From NCBI GenBank assembly GCA_013398175.1, contig VZRZ01002565.1, positions 1,237,491 to 1,301,490 on the forward strand: a DNA stretch of 64,000 nt. The letters run 5' to 3'. The DNA is from Climacteris rufus (taxonomy: Eukaryota; Chordata; Aves; Passeriformes; Climacteridae). Positions 25,588 to 40,500 of the stretch are shown in pieces; positions within the stretch are counted from its first letter, which is position 1; every line of letters begins with the position of its first letter. Under the pieces are notes generated by a model, which did no database searches, was not told where the DNA came from, and saw nothing but the letters and a program-made list of their open reading frames with translations. The position numbers and the translations under genes were made by a program.

Positions 25588-28500
25588 CTTTCACAGACAA
25601 GATGGTCAGTGTCAAGTACCAGGAACAAGACATCAACAGAGAACATGCAGCCAGTGACAGGCAAAAGAAAAAAACAGGGAACTCAGCTTACACATGATAT
25701 CCACTTCTGTCTGAAAACTTCATCACATGAGTTAAAAGTGAAAAATGTAAACCAGAGATATACACAAGGATGAAATACCACTAACAGATCATCAGAGGAT
25801 AACTCTCACTTTCTGTTCTTTTTTATACCCAGCTTCTGAAAACATGAAGTTGATGAATTTAAGTTTATGGGCCATATCTCAGAGATATTTTAGAAGTACT
25901 TTGTACTTCCCTGATCTTAGTGCTGTGGAAAGTCAAACATAAGTAAAGTGAGAGATGCAGGTGCAGTGGTACCTGGGCTGAGAGACCCCATGGATCACAT
26001 TGCTGGCACCACCTCACAGGTCCTTCTTACACTGTAATGATGGAAAATGTGCAGGACAATCAACAGTATTAAGATGGTATAAAGCATTAGAGAAACGAAG
26101 TTCTAGAAGATAAAGGTCAGGACAGAGGGGACATTAGGACTGTGTTCCCCAATTCCATAAGCTCTCAGCAGTGCGATCACTTTACCTGGCACCTCACAGC
26201 CCCTTCAATACCAGGGGACAATCAGGTGTGCAGATGCTTTGAGGTTCACTCAGACCAGTTAACAAAACCTGAAAATAGAAGATGCTGCAGAAGAGTTGTA
26301 TAAACTGGGGTTGAATATGAGAGGAAGTAGACCAAATACTGCCCAGATGGCTTTCTTATCTGACTCAGTTCTCAGAGAACCCAGACCGTGTGCCCACAAC
26401 CCTGGCTCCAGTCTAGAAACAAGGCAGGCATTTTTTGCAGTCCTTGTAATTAATTACTGGAACCACGTACCAAGAATGCTGGTGGTAAATCCACCACAGG
26501 AATGTTTTAATCAGGAAGAGATGTTTTTTTCCAAATGGTGGGCTCAAGTCCAGACCAAAGTTGTGTTTAGGACCATGGCATACAGGCAATGGCATCTCAA
26601 TGGCCACTTCCTCCCCATAATTTTGAGACAAAGGCAAAAAAGATACAAAGACAAACACAAAATCCTGGTGTCTTTGTTTACATGTTAATCTCTTTTTTTA
26701 GATTTATCATCACATCCACAACCCACTGTAGTTGATGAAATCTCCCATTATTTCCATATTCTCTAGGCAGCATAGATGGCAATTTTTTTAAAGGGAAGAG
26801 ACAAGAAAGCATCCCATGGTTTCAACATGAGCAAACCATAAGGACCAGTAAATTTGATATTTTCTCTTCAGTTCCTTCTGAAGCCTTTGCACTTCTTACA
26901 TCTTGCCACAGTGTGGCTCATCACTGAAGGTAAACTTTTTCTCCTGGACTACCTAAACTCCAATTTCACGTTATTTATGTAGCCTTCCTGCAGCAGTTAA
27001 AGCAGCAACAAAAGCTATGCAGCAGCTTCCTTAAAGATAAATCTGAAAAATGCTTCATGTTTGTTAATTCTAGCTCTGAGACCCAACAGAGAAAAATAAG
27101 AGCAGAGTCTGCAGTCTGTGACACACTAGACAGAGGTGCAAGACCCTTTGAGAGCCTCTGTTCCATGTCACTGGCATCAAGCATTGATACCAGCTCTACC
27201 CTTGCATGAACATATGTCCCTCCTCCAATGAAATGCCCCATGGGCATGCCATGAATTATTGGATGGCAGGTTGCCAAAAGACAGCCAACCACTGAAACAG
27301 AAAGCTGGCTCAAGCAAATACCCTTCTGTGTAGTCCTGAGATGATTTTTACTTTACACACTTGAAGAATAATATTTGGTTCGTAGTTCAGAAATATCATT
27401 ACCACTGTTGCAACTTGTATTATGAAATGCTTATCTTAGCAGTGGAAGAAATTTTAATATTGAGATTTATTTCCATGGAATATATAATGCTGCCACACTT
27501 CTTGCTAAATCTCATTTTAATACTGTGACAATATAAAACTCAGAGATGATCATTCCTGGGAAAAGGGTGTCCGGTTACAGAAACACAGACAAAACAAACT
27601 TTTCACAGATTTTAATGGGACATGTTACTACATGACTTTGAAGATGTCAAAACTGGATATATCAGAGACTATTCACATTTCCTGACTTCACCTCTCTGAT
27701 TCAGCTGTTTGAATTAGGCTACAGAGGCAAATGGATTCCTACCACAGGATTTCTGAATGCCATACTGATATGTCCCTCAAATGTCAAAAGACATTTACCT
27801 TATTATCTTAGGTTAGACACCTGACTTGAAACAGCATGACTATCCAACAGTATCTTCATTCATATTAAAAGAGCCTTGTAGTGGGTTTTCTGATTTAAAA
27901 GAGTAACAATACACTTGATTGTGTTTTATAATGTGCTCACTCAGACTCTGATTTCTCCAATACTCCCATTTCTACTGGTGTTGAATTAATTTGCAAAATA
28001 TGGGTCTAAATAATCTCTTTTGTCCATGCTGACATTTAATGTTAGGAGGACCTGAAGTCACTTCCTCACTGCTTCACTTTATTGTGTCACCTTGGCCATA
28101 TGACCAAGCCTTCCTACATACCTGTTCAGCTTCTGTAACAGGGGGCTTGTAAATTTGCACTCACCTTGCCAACCTCTCTGAGATGTGCAGATGAAACACA
28201 TCACAATAAGTGCTAAGTACTATAGTTATTACTGATGCTAATGCCTCCCAGGTGGGACTCTGCACAACTATAAAGCAAATCTAAAGAGCAAAGTAGTCCT
28301 GTGAATTCTCCAGCTGGGAATTAAGATTTCTTTTCCCACCAAGCACAACAAGAATAAACTGCAATATCCAGGCTGCTTCTTTACCAGTATGTGCACGAAG
28401 TGAATGACTTTGTGTCCAGTGAAACCCTGCTTCCCGTGGTGCCTTTCATGCCCATCATTTCATGAATGAGTCTATGGGCAGCTGTCAGAATATCAATTGG

Positions 28501-31500
28501 CTTTTTTTGGTGGAGAGCTCTCATTTTAATTAATATGTGAATATTGCCTGGCTTTCCTCTTCTGCCTGTTTTGGAAATGCTACACTCATTCTTCTTATTC
28601 ATTAATTTAAATAAGGTACAGCTTTCGTTCTGCTCCATGAACACTGTGTCTTGGGAACAGTCAGTGAGTATGTTCTTAAACGCAAGCAGCATCCAGAAAG
28701 TAAACTGCAGAGGTAAGACATTAGTTTTCCCTGGACGTCCTGATTTTTTTCAGGAAAGTATACTGGATGTGACTGGGGAATTCTTTAGTGTTTTCTTCTT
28801 TGAAAAGGAGTTCTGTGATAGAAAAGCTTTTACAGCAGAAGAGGAAAGGGAACTCGAACTATATGTAGGATCTTGGTTGTTGCAGACCTCCCAAATTTAG
28901 GCAGAATGTGTCAATAAAACTAACACGGTAAAGGAATATCCAGAAAAATTGTGTAAAAACTTGGCATAGTGTTTTCCAGGGGCTCAGAGGCCAATACACA
29001 TAATGGACAGTGTTATACACTAAATACATGTAACATTGCATAACCTAATTTTGGATTATGCACAGATGACTACAATTGTCAGGAGAATGACCTGGATTCA
29101 CACTTTCACTCAAGGTGAGCCACAGAACACAGGAGGGTAAGAAAAAGCCACGAAATGATTGCCAGTTGCAGCCACTCCAGTCAAACAGCAATAGCCTTTC
29201 AGTAAAAAGATCTTTCCATCGGTGAAAGGCACCACAGACACTGTGTAGTAACAAGACCTGGCATTACACTAAAACCAGGCTGGGCACTGGACTGCACCAC
29301 AGAGGCTGATGCAGTATAGCATCACTTTACTGAATGGAGAAGCACAAAGTAGGAGCATTGCCAGTCCTGAGATGGAGGATTGTATTATCAAATGTTTCAT
29401 TCATAGATAAATTATATGTTTTACAATATAAATTGCAAAGTACATCTTTTATATAAAAAGACTTGGTTTTACTCATCCTTCTCTCTTTCTAGAGGGTCAC
29501 CTTATGTCCATACACATCATATGATGTTGAGGGAATATAGCCATGGGCTACATAAATTTATACCATACATGAAAAGGAGTAGGAGAGAGAGTGAAAAGTA
29601 TTAATTGTGCAGGCCTGTGATTAACAGATCTGTCATTTTCATATGCACACCTGTAAATGCATTATCTTGCTACTAATTAATCTTCCTAGGACTTATTTTA
29701 GTGTAACAAACTCCTCAGCTAGTTTGAACAGCTGCCATTTCCCTTCTTTTTATAGCAGTATTGACAGTAATATGCTGCATTCCATAAATATTTGTTCATT
29801 TCAGCCAGTGAATGGAATGCACATTGCACTGAGGACCAAGTAACGGGCACAGTCAGACTCCTGGCTCTGCCAAGTGACAGGCTTCACCAGCCTCACACGT
29901 TCTGTTCTGTATTTGAGAGCAAGAACTTCAAATTCTCTTTGCATTTCCCTGCCTGAAGGACGAAGCTTTTCTTTGCATAACCTGTGATATCAAAATATCT
30001 CGTAAGCAAAGGATATAGGACTCACCCAAAAGCAGACTTTACAGAAAGGAGTCTAACTCTCTGCTAAAAAGGGTGGGAGGTGCAGTCTCCCTGGATAACT
30101 GCTTGTGCTGCTGAGCAAACACCTAAGTCTGCTGTAGGAGCCCATTCCATGCAGAGCATCTGCCTGCAAGTACAATGGAGGTAACTCTCACAATCCCTGT
30201 GGCTGAAGGAGGACAGATTGGCTGGGTCACAGAGTGACACAGGTACTACCAGAACAGATCTTGAAAGATGTCTCTTTCCTGCATCTGGAACCTCCTCTGA
30301 CCTCCTAAACTGGTTTTCTTGTCTGATAAATGACTAGCATTGCTTGCCTTGCTAGGAGCAACAACTAAGGTGCCAAAGTGCAAGGCATTTATTTGCCAGG
30401 ATGTGGTTTATAGTGTAAAGTTCTCATGTCAGTATAATGCTTTTTAGCAACCTTCCTGGTTCCCCACAGAATTCTGAAGCAATTCAAGGATGGACAGACG
30501 AAATGAAGGAAAGGCAAAACAATTGAGGATCTACGACTCTTCCAACAGCATTTTGTGATGGCAAACAAATTACAACAGCACATTCCTAATAGTCCTACAA
30601 GTTTTCTCTCTTATTCTCTATGATTTTTAGCAGAGGAATATAGAACAAGCAGCAGTGTCATCAAATGGTCCTGAAACTACCCCACAAAATGATAAATGGG
30701 CACAAAAAGCATGGAAAAAACAAAAAGGATGCCATTATTACAGGCTGGTCTCGCAGGGGCCTTAGAAACGAGGGCATGAGAGCTGCAAACAGTGTAGATA
30801 ATGTGTTGGAAGTGATACAAACATTGATCATAAACAAAATAACAAACCACAATGGAAGTGCCCTCGAGACAGTAAAAACAAATAAAAGAAAAAAAAAATC
30901 TCTCAACTTCGTTTTTGTGCCTCTAATAATCATGAAGTTATTCATATTTTTCACTGGCATTGTTATTAATGAAAATAGACAGGACATAGGATTTAAGGAC
31001 AAATGTGGTTTTAAAGCAGCCCATGTGCTTTCTGCAGTTCCTGTGCATGGGGAACTTCTGCATCTGCCCACCCATACAAATATACAGCTGTGTGATGAGG
31101 TGGTAACTCTGATCAGGATCTCTACTTCAGCAACAGCATCTTTGTTCTTTCAGTGCACAGTCCTGTGAATCCATCTTCCCTGCAGAGTTGAGGAGAAGCA
31201 AAAAAAATTACAGAAGCTACTTCCAAGTTGATCTGCTTAGGTCATCAGAAATTCTCCAGGGAGTCTAGGTGTCTGCTTTACACCTGGACTGCTAAGCTTC
31301 AAAGTGACTGAGATGCAGCTCTGGCTGTTCTATGACATTCTTGCCTGTCAAAAGCCATTTCAAGGTGGGTGATGCCTGAGAACTCGGTGAGTGACCTACA
31401 ATTTGTGAGCTAGAGCACATAAGAGGATAGGTCAGGACAGCAGGGACTGTTTGGATGGTGTAGTGAGTTGAGTCATGCCCTGGTAGCTCACAATGGATAT

Positions 31501-34500
31501 TTTCTCCAGAGGGAGCTTGCACAACCCTGCATCCAGGGACCTTAGGCAGGAATTGTGCCAATGAGAAGGTACATCTTCTCTGGTCCTTGCTGGCAGAACA
31601 ACACACAAAAAAAACCGAAGAAAAAAACCCAAAGAAAAGGCAATGTGAGGGAGAAATTGGGCTGTGTTATTTAAAAGGACAGGCAGGCCAACTGGGTAGT
31701 GACTGGGCCACAGGTAAAGAGACTGTAGAAAAGAACAAGTGACTCAGAATCTTCACCCGAAATACCACTCTGTAAGCTGAAAAGAGTAGTGGATCCTTCC
31801 TGCATCTGGGAAAACTCAATTTAGGAGCAGTGCTTAAAATATTTAAGCATTAATCTTCTCAAGAAAAGACAGCAGCAAGACCCTGCCCATCTGAACAGTC
31901 CTGTTGCACAGGCAGTGCCTAGCTGAGATGAATTCTCAGCAAGTGCAGACATCTTCTAATAGCAGTATTCATGTGGGATGTGTGAGAAGGCTTATGGATG
32001 ATGCCTTCCTTGAAGGTAAATGATCAAGCAATTCAGTTCACTGATCAACAGATACAACAACACATACATGAGATCTAGGTCACTCCAGAGCCAGGGCTCT
32101 GTGAAAGCACTGGACCTTTGGAGTTGTATTAATGCCTCACACTGAAGAGATTCTATCCAACTTCATGATCTGGAATAGAGCTCATCTCTCCTACTCTTAA
32201 ATGTGCATAAAATCCTGTTTTGAAACCCTAGTCTGCTACATTTCTTCTGTGCCTAGTAAATAAAATGCTTGTGATTTTTCTGAGCTTTTCCTGCATGTGG
32301 TGTTCTTTCAGGCACTTTTACTAACATAATGACTGGTCTGATACTAGACACTATTATCACAATATCATATGAGTCAGAAGCATGAGACGTGCTAGCTGGG
32401 CAGGCTGTGAGTTACTGTGCAGCCAGGAGAAAAGCAAAGAATTGAATTTAAAGGGTATTGCCCCTAAAGTCAACTTGTCAAACCTGTAATTAAAGCTTTT
32501 CTACCTCTTGAGCAAGGCATTGAGAATAGGTCAATTACCCTGAGCCAAAGAAATAGGCATTTTACAGTAGCCTTGAAAGAATAGATTCCTGGTTTGCAAA
32601 TACTTTTAGTATGCAGGAGAGTGAGGGACTGATAACAACAGCTTGAGTTAAGCTTAGTGTGGGCAGGTGTTATGCAAGCTTCCCTCACACAGCTGTGTTA
32701 AAACAAGTCATTCGTGACCTGGCATAGCCCTGTTATTCTGCTCCTGGTTCTTCAAACAGCTACATAATACACTTACCTTTTGATCTGCACATCTGTGAGG
32801 ATCCAGCAGCTCTGCCACTGCATCCTTGTTCTGATGCTTAACCCTTCTGCTACTTCAGCTTACGGATTTTAATGTAGTTGGTAACATCCTCACTCTGATC
32901 TAAAGTGAACCTCACGTAAACTGTCCTTGGGTTCACTACAAGACCTTTATAGTTTGAATTTAGAGGGACATATCTGAGTGCAGCCCTTCCTCAAGTGGAA
33001 AAGGAGAAGTGAGGGGCATCATGCTGTGGTTTGTGAACTTCATAAATGGAAATGAGGTTGTGAGCAGCCCTACAAACATCTGTGGGGTCTAAAGCTGAAT
33101 TTGAATTCTGGCATCAAGATCTGTAAGGCCAATTCTCTAATCTGTTGGCTTATCTCTACAATCCTTCTAACTGAAGAGCTGCTGTAATCAGCAGGCAGAC
33201 TCAGAGCCACAGCTATTTTCAGTTGAGTTCCCCAGTTGGAAACACTTTCCTTCCCCCGCCACCTCTCCAGGCTTGATGTTGTCTATGAGATAACTGGGAT
33301 GGAGAGATCTGCTTTTCTTCCCAGAAGCAAATACAACCAGAGATTTTTATCCCATTACCAGACTGTACTGAGTGGATGGGAAGTTTGTCATCCAATAAGC
33401 AGAAATGAGCAGGCAGAGAGTGAGGGTGTGACTGAGCTGTTCCTGTGCCAGGGTCCTGCTGCAAGCTTCCCAGGCTTCCCAGAGCACTGGAAAGAGCTGG
33501 GAGCCATTCACAGCTGTCCATTCTCCTCAGCTGCTCAGCACTGGCTGCCAGTTTGGTTACACATGTACCAGTTCAGCTGTGTAATGTCACCCACAGTCCC
33601 TGTCTCCAGTCTGTGCCACAGGAACACCGTGGTGCCACAGATCAGTTGTCCGCCACAGCTCATGGCACTGCTCCCCTGCACTGCCTGTGCAACAGCGGGG
33701 TCAGCACTCTAGCCCTGCTTGCATTTAAAACAAAAGACCATTATCTTTGCCTTTTTGTGTACTCTCTTGAGAATTGACTTAAGAAAGTGATGGACTACTC
33801 AAGCTCTCTTGCAGTCAGAGGTGGCCAAGGTGAAAGAAATGGGACTTTTCTCAGGGGAGCTCTGCTAATGCACCTCCTGTCTCCCTCTGTCTGTCCCGGC
33901 CTCTCAGAGACTTCCTGCTTTGAGCCCTTTCCAAACAGAGTTCTTGGTCTGGGCCAAGGAAGACAAGGTCTGGCCTTCAGTATTTACCTTCCTGCAGATG
34001 AATCTTTAGTTTATAGCATAAAATACATAAGGGAAGACAAAGAGATAGGCAGATAGGTCATGATGAATACACACACAGATAAGGAGGAAATAAACATCAT
34101 ATCAGAACAATTTCTGTTACAGTTGGTCCCATCACATTCTTTTAAGACATTCAGCTTACAAGATCACTGTTGAGGGTTCTACTTGTACTAAACTTTTCCT
34201 ACATGTCTTTGGACTAACCACACTCAATTGCCTCTTCTGAGGCACTGGATGGCATGTTTGACACCCCATTTGGGATACTCCTTGCCAGCTATCACACTGC
34301 AAGAATACAAGCCTCAGCTCTGGTATACTTGACCTGTTAGTTCACAATGAAGGTCTTGGGTACAATGCAGTTTCTAAATTTGCATTATATTAACATGTTT
34401 AGTCAGCTGAATCCTATTTTTACTAGTTTGGATTTCCTGTAAAAAGGAAGTACATACACATTTTAATTTCTGTATATACAATGCCAGACACATTGTGGCT

Positions 34501-37500
34501 TTGATCATGGCATGTCATAAAACTAGTTCTCATCCCCAACAGTTGTTTCTAACTCAAAACACATGCTTCATGTCCCTCAGCTACCGTTCCTGCACACCAC
34601 AGCCTCTCTCCTGACTGTTCCTTATACCACATCAAAAAATGCTCAGGATTTCAGCTGGTATCAGTCCTGCTCACCAGTGCTTTCTACTCAATGAAGAGAC
34701 TCTTGAGACTACATCTGCAATGATAACTTATTTTCAAACACTGATCATGGGTCATCCTCACCAACTTCAGCAGGAACTGCTGAATACACCTTAGTTTTAA
34801 AATCCACTTTATAAGTGTCCTTATAAAGATTTAAGAGCACGCTTCAGGCATCTGCTTAAAAAAGAAAATAAGAAATGGTCTTGCTCTATGAATACTTAGC
34901 TAGGAGGTTTGTGGCATTTCTTCAAAAAATTTTCTTTGGAGATCCTGGTACTGAATGTTTTCTGTGCCTCTCTAACCATTGGAAATAAAGCAATTAATCA
35001 GAAGGTGTGGCAAAGGCAGTTTTCTCCCAGACTAATGGCCTTTCCTGAGAAGTAGAACCACCGTGTCAGTGGATTAATCTTGACAGCTTCAAGAAACACT
35101 TGCCAACAGGGCAGATATAGATTAATTTATTTGCACAAAGGTGTCTTCCCCAGCTGTAAAAACAATGGATTTCCTCTAAAGCCTTACCTTCAAAGATATT
35201 CCTATGTAACAAACTAGTACTAGAAGAGAATTCTTACATCAGTGTAAGCAGGCAAGCAAGCATCCTCTTCCAGCAGGCAAAACAGAACTGTTGTCTCACC
35301 AGACAGTGTTTGCTAGGGAAATAGCTTTTATAGTAGATAAACTTAATGCCCTACCAACATTAATGTCAGTCTCTATATGCTGCAGCTGATCACATAACAC
35401 TGCTCCAGCAGTTCTCAGGATAATGTTGTTTGTGCTCCAGGATAAAAGAGCCAGGGAAGGGAGGAGTTGGAAAAATGTGTAAGCTGAACAACACAGATCC
35501 TTAGCTGCAAGAGAGCGAGAGCACTTGTAGAACACCACGAAACCTTTTCAGTTAGAGAGGAACTGAAAGGAAGAATTTTTTTTTCCCAGATGTGAACTAC
35601 AGCAGCCTGGAAGACTTACTGATAGCTGTAAACCTTTGATGACTGCAAGGGAGCAAGAAGAAAAAAATGAGTTTGTGGGCAGAAATTAGCACAGTTTTGG
35701 AGTTAGGTCTCCACACTGGCATCCTTCCTTCCATGCAAAAGTGGCGCAGAGATTTGATGCTCATCGCAGTGACCCTTTTAGGATCAGTTAATTATCTCAG
35801 AGCTGTCACTAGTCAGCAGCACTCACTCAAAAAGGTGGCTGCTGAAGCCAGGCACATGCCTGACTTTAGCCCACCTTCCCCAAATGGAGGAATTTCTCTA
35901 TTCTAAATCCTAGAAATGCTTTTCCCTCTTCACCAAATTGTATCAGGTCTTCTGATGCTATGTGGGAACAAATTACTGCTAAATTATAGGTTGTTACATT
36001 GGCCACAGCTTTGTCTTGAATACCAGCAGCTTCTTCTTTTGCTCTCTGTTCAAACAAAGGAAACATTGTTTTCTCCACACTGTGCTTTGACAGAAAACAC
36101 AGGCTTGAGCTAAACTGTCTTTACATCTTGTTTGGTTAGATGGGATTTACCTACCCTCACCTGTAACTTATCAGCAGAGAAGGAAGGGGAAGAAGGCTTT
36201 CAAATGGTTGCTTGCTTTTTGTTTAATGATTAAAACTTCCTTTCAACCAGAAAGAAAAACCGGGAAGTTGTGAAATCTACAGGACAATAAACCTAAAAGC
36301 TACTTTTTGCTAAAGGCTGGATTATTAAACTATATTACAAAAACCAGACCTGTTGATTATCTTTCATGGAATGAACCACTGAAAACATTCAGGGGAATAA
36401 GAAAACTGTATTTCTTAAAATCATTAACAAGATTACTGCGAATCCCCAGAAAAGGAAAATAGTTCAAAACCACCCTGATCAAATCTGGAAATGCCTTTTG
36501 TGGGGCAATCCAGGGTCAAAATTCTAGAGGGCAGAGAATGGTGTGAGGGCCCGTGTCACTGGTAATCCACATAGATATTTCATACTAACCCACATACATA
36601 TTTCAAGAATCAATGTTGTAGCTGAAGCATTTTTAAGCATAATTGACACCCCAAAGTTTTAAATTTCATTTTGTTGAGAAGACTTTTTTTCCCCCAAGTA
36701 TTTCCCCTTGGGAATTGGGAAACAGACAAAACAATCAGGGATAAGGACCTACTGCTTCCTTGCTTTTTCACTCACAATAAAAAGAAAAGAAGCAATATGT
36801 GAACAGAGTCAGGAGGGAAGTCTACTCTCTGTTTGGATTTTATTCCAATAGGAAAAAGTCAAATTCTTGCATAATAGTTGTGTTGATGGAACGTAGGGCA
36901 AAGGTGGAAGCAGAATCACCCTAAATGATCCTTCTTTTGTTACTCCAGCTGCACAGAAAGTTATACAATAAAAATGATGCTTGGAAATGGAAGCTTCAGT
37001 TTCTCTTACCTACATCACTGAATATCATTGCCCTGTGTACTCTGCTACTACAGTTACCTGCAGGGTCACTATAAAGCCTCATCTTTCTTGTTCTTTTCTG
37101 ATACATGTAGCTTTTCCTTTTTAGGATATAAAAGTTTACCTGGGTCTGATCCCAAATTTCATTCAGTATAGTTATGGAAGCAACATGCTTGGAATGGCAG
37201 TGGGTCAAATTCATGCCAGATACAACTGCATTTTAGCCAGTGGAATTATGCACTGGGCAAACAGTGCTATCTGGACTACTCAGTCCTGTAAGTGATTTCA
37301 GACCCCAAAAATCTCACGTTTTCCCTTTGGTGGATGAGTTACACAATACTGAAGTCATATGTGAGAGCTGAGAAGCCTCTGGCACACCAGGACCTCACAC
37401 TGGGCAACATTTTCAAGTGCTGACATTTGCATGTTTTGTTACTGACCTCGGATGAAACAGATTGGGGCCCAAGTCCTTACCCAGGCAAAATCCCCAGGAA

Positions 37501-40500
37501 TTTCAATATGATTTTTGCCTAAAGACTGCAGGAGTCATTCAGCCTAATGTGAGAACTAATGTCCCAGAAGCTTTTTCTAGGCAGTATCCTAATTATAGAC
37601 TCAGGCTTGACATCTGTAGCACAAACCCAGCCTGCATTTTCCAACCTGAGCTTCTTTGTGAAGGACTACACAACAAAAACAAAGCTGACTTATCATTTAC
37701 AAAGGCCTTTTATTAGGTGTCCTCAAACTGCAGTATTTATATAAAGACCAGCATATGAGCTACTTCAAAAGATGACAAGGTAGGGAAATGCCACTGGGAT
37801 TGTTTTCTACAGGGCATGCACTGGGCAGGGCACACAGCTGGGAGCTGCTGTCACTCCTGTCCAAGCAAACCATCTTTTGGAACCTCTGCAGATGAGCACA
37901 TGGAGCTTTTTTACCCCTAGAAGAAACTGGTGGCGCAGTGAACACCAAAAAGCACTTCTCTTGTCCCTCTGTCTCCAGGTGGAAGAGAATAAATCTATCC
38001 CAGCTACTAAACTCCTTGTGAAATGCCTAAAAATTGTTGGCACTGCAGCTAATCTCCTCTTGGTTACCAGATGATTATTTTACACACCAATGGACAATGA
38101 TAAAAGTAGAAGAGAATGTGCTTTCTTCCTCTAAAGATGAGGTTCTGACAGATAATAAATCATTTTACAACACTGGCATTGATTTCCTTGTATTTACACA
38201 TGGAAAGCAAAATGCAATAAGGTTGTATGACACCATTCTCAAGCCACCGACTGGTATTGGATGAACTAAACTGATACAGGTTTCATTTTTCAGCCTATGC
38301 CTCTTACAGCTCTTGCTTAGATGGTCTTAAATTCCATGCAAGTACCCTGTGGGTTTTTTAATTGTTTTTTGACAATATCTCTGCCTCTTTCAAGGGGTGG
38401 TTGCCCCTGTCCTTCCCTGTGTATGTGAAATACATTGGGACAGATTCTGTGGATGAAACTGGAGTAATACAGGGTGAGCTCACTTGCTGCCAATAGACAA
38501 GTTCAAGTATGTTCTGCTAAACAGAAACTAAGCCAGAACACCATCTTTTTGCTTGTACAGTAAGAAGACATGAGTTTTAAGGCAGTGATGGTCAAGACTG
38601 GACTTAAAATAGGTATCTTGTAAATACACACTCTCCTGTTTTCCCCTCTGCATCTTCCATGTTAATTCCCTAGCTTTGCATTTGGCCATTACATTTCATT
38701 GTAGAAGACAGATCAAGAGCTTTTAGGACACTCAGAAATTTTAGCCTGTAACCAAGTCTTTGAAAATCCTGTTATGTACTTCCTACCTTAGACATTATCC
38801 CATAGCACAACAATAATGTATTTCAGGCTGAAAGTAGTAAATCACTTGCTTGTCAGTACACTAAGCACATGGTTCAGAGGCCACTGAGGCAGCTGAGATA
38901 TGAAATTACTAAATGTACAAATTGAACAAAGGTACAAATTGAACTCGGTGTTCTTTTATCTTGGTATCATGATTACATCTGTATACAAAGCCCTTTCTAT
39001 GCCACTGCTCCAAATCGCTAAGTTTCCCAAAGGGTTGCATGGGATTTAGTGACAACTTTCGTAAAAGTCAGTGGTGGGTATTTGGCACTTAACCTCACCG
39101 AAATCAACAGAGTCTTCTCGTGGTACACATATTGACTGTGCAAAAGGAAGTCAAGTCAACAGAAATTGGATAGATAAATCCTAAAGTGCCTGAACTTTTA
39201 GAGAAACATGGTCATGGCTTTTTATCCCAGTTATGTAATAGAGTCAAACTACTATTGGAGCTCTTGGGAATAAAGCCCCATTTGGGTTGAAATTATTGAG
39301 GCTTCTATATCTAGAGTTCTAAAATTCTTCCCTTCTCCTGTTTGAACCACCATATCTCTTGTTCTCATTTATGGCCCAATGTACAGAATCACAAAGTGTT
39401 TCCACGAAAGACACAGATTTTCCAGAAGTTCTAATGGTCTAAGAGGTATCAATTTCTCCTAAAATTTTGCTTTACCTGCTGAAAACTTCTTCTCTATCTC
39501 AAAATCTTTTTTTCCTAGGGAAGACTCTCATAAATGTGTCATTAAATGCAGTCTACTGCCTAGTTACGATGATGTGATGTTGCCCATTTTTCACCTGGAG
39601 TGAGATAAAATTTGTAGACCACCAAAAAATTTAGGTTGCCACTGATTCCTTAAAGGCAGTGAACTCAGATGTTGAACATTTCCAAAGGTCACTAAGGCTC
39701 TACAAAAAACGCTCCAAAGGTGAAGATTGAGGACTATTTTTAACATATGTCTTAAAACCTGCCTGTATTTCTGTACTTTTTGTCTTAATTGTGCACTATT
39801 CCCACTTTAAATGAGGCATAAACCTGCATGTACAGACCCCTCCCCACACCTTTCATTATTTAACATACTATCCAAAGTATTATTATATGATTTTGATGGG
39901 CAACACATTGATTTGTACTTTTTTTTCTGCAGTGTTACATGAAAACCTTGCAAAAAATGCTCTGAAGGTGAAGATTGAAGACTATTTCCATTATAGTATG
40001 GCCTTGAAGAATGATTACATTTTAGTAGGGTAAGCTACTTGCAAATCAGCTCTTGAATGTACAGTACTATGTTTGAGATGACCTAACTAGAAGAATAAAT
40101 TGTCTTGAATCATGGAATGACTTTGTTATCGGATCCCAGGCCAAGAAGTGGGCTCTCTTTCTTTTAGGGACTCTGTTGACATTCATGAGGTCACACTCAC
40201 ACTGCAAGTAGAAGCACCAAATAGAACTGAAATAGAAGGAAACAGAGGGAGGACAAAATCTGAGCAGTCAAAAACATCAAATTACTTCTCTCTGCCTATT
40301 CACAGATTTTTGTGACCCTGCTGCAGTCAATGGGAGTTTTGCCAATTAATTTCAATAGGAGGAGAATCTGGGTTGGATTGAGGTTTCCTGCTTCTGCCCA
40401 CAGCAACACAGATGCATTCCAGACCACTCTCAGGAGGGCAAAATAAAAGGGCAAATTCCCAGTAACTGTGGTAACAGGAGGAACAGTTCTCTTGGCCTTC

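Noticed and set aside
28170..28200. Good-looking donor (GGCAAG|gtgagtgc) on the gene strand in intron 9
   Set aside because: The only nearby acceptor would define a 13-nt exon that shifts the frame; treated as a chance pseudo-site.
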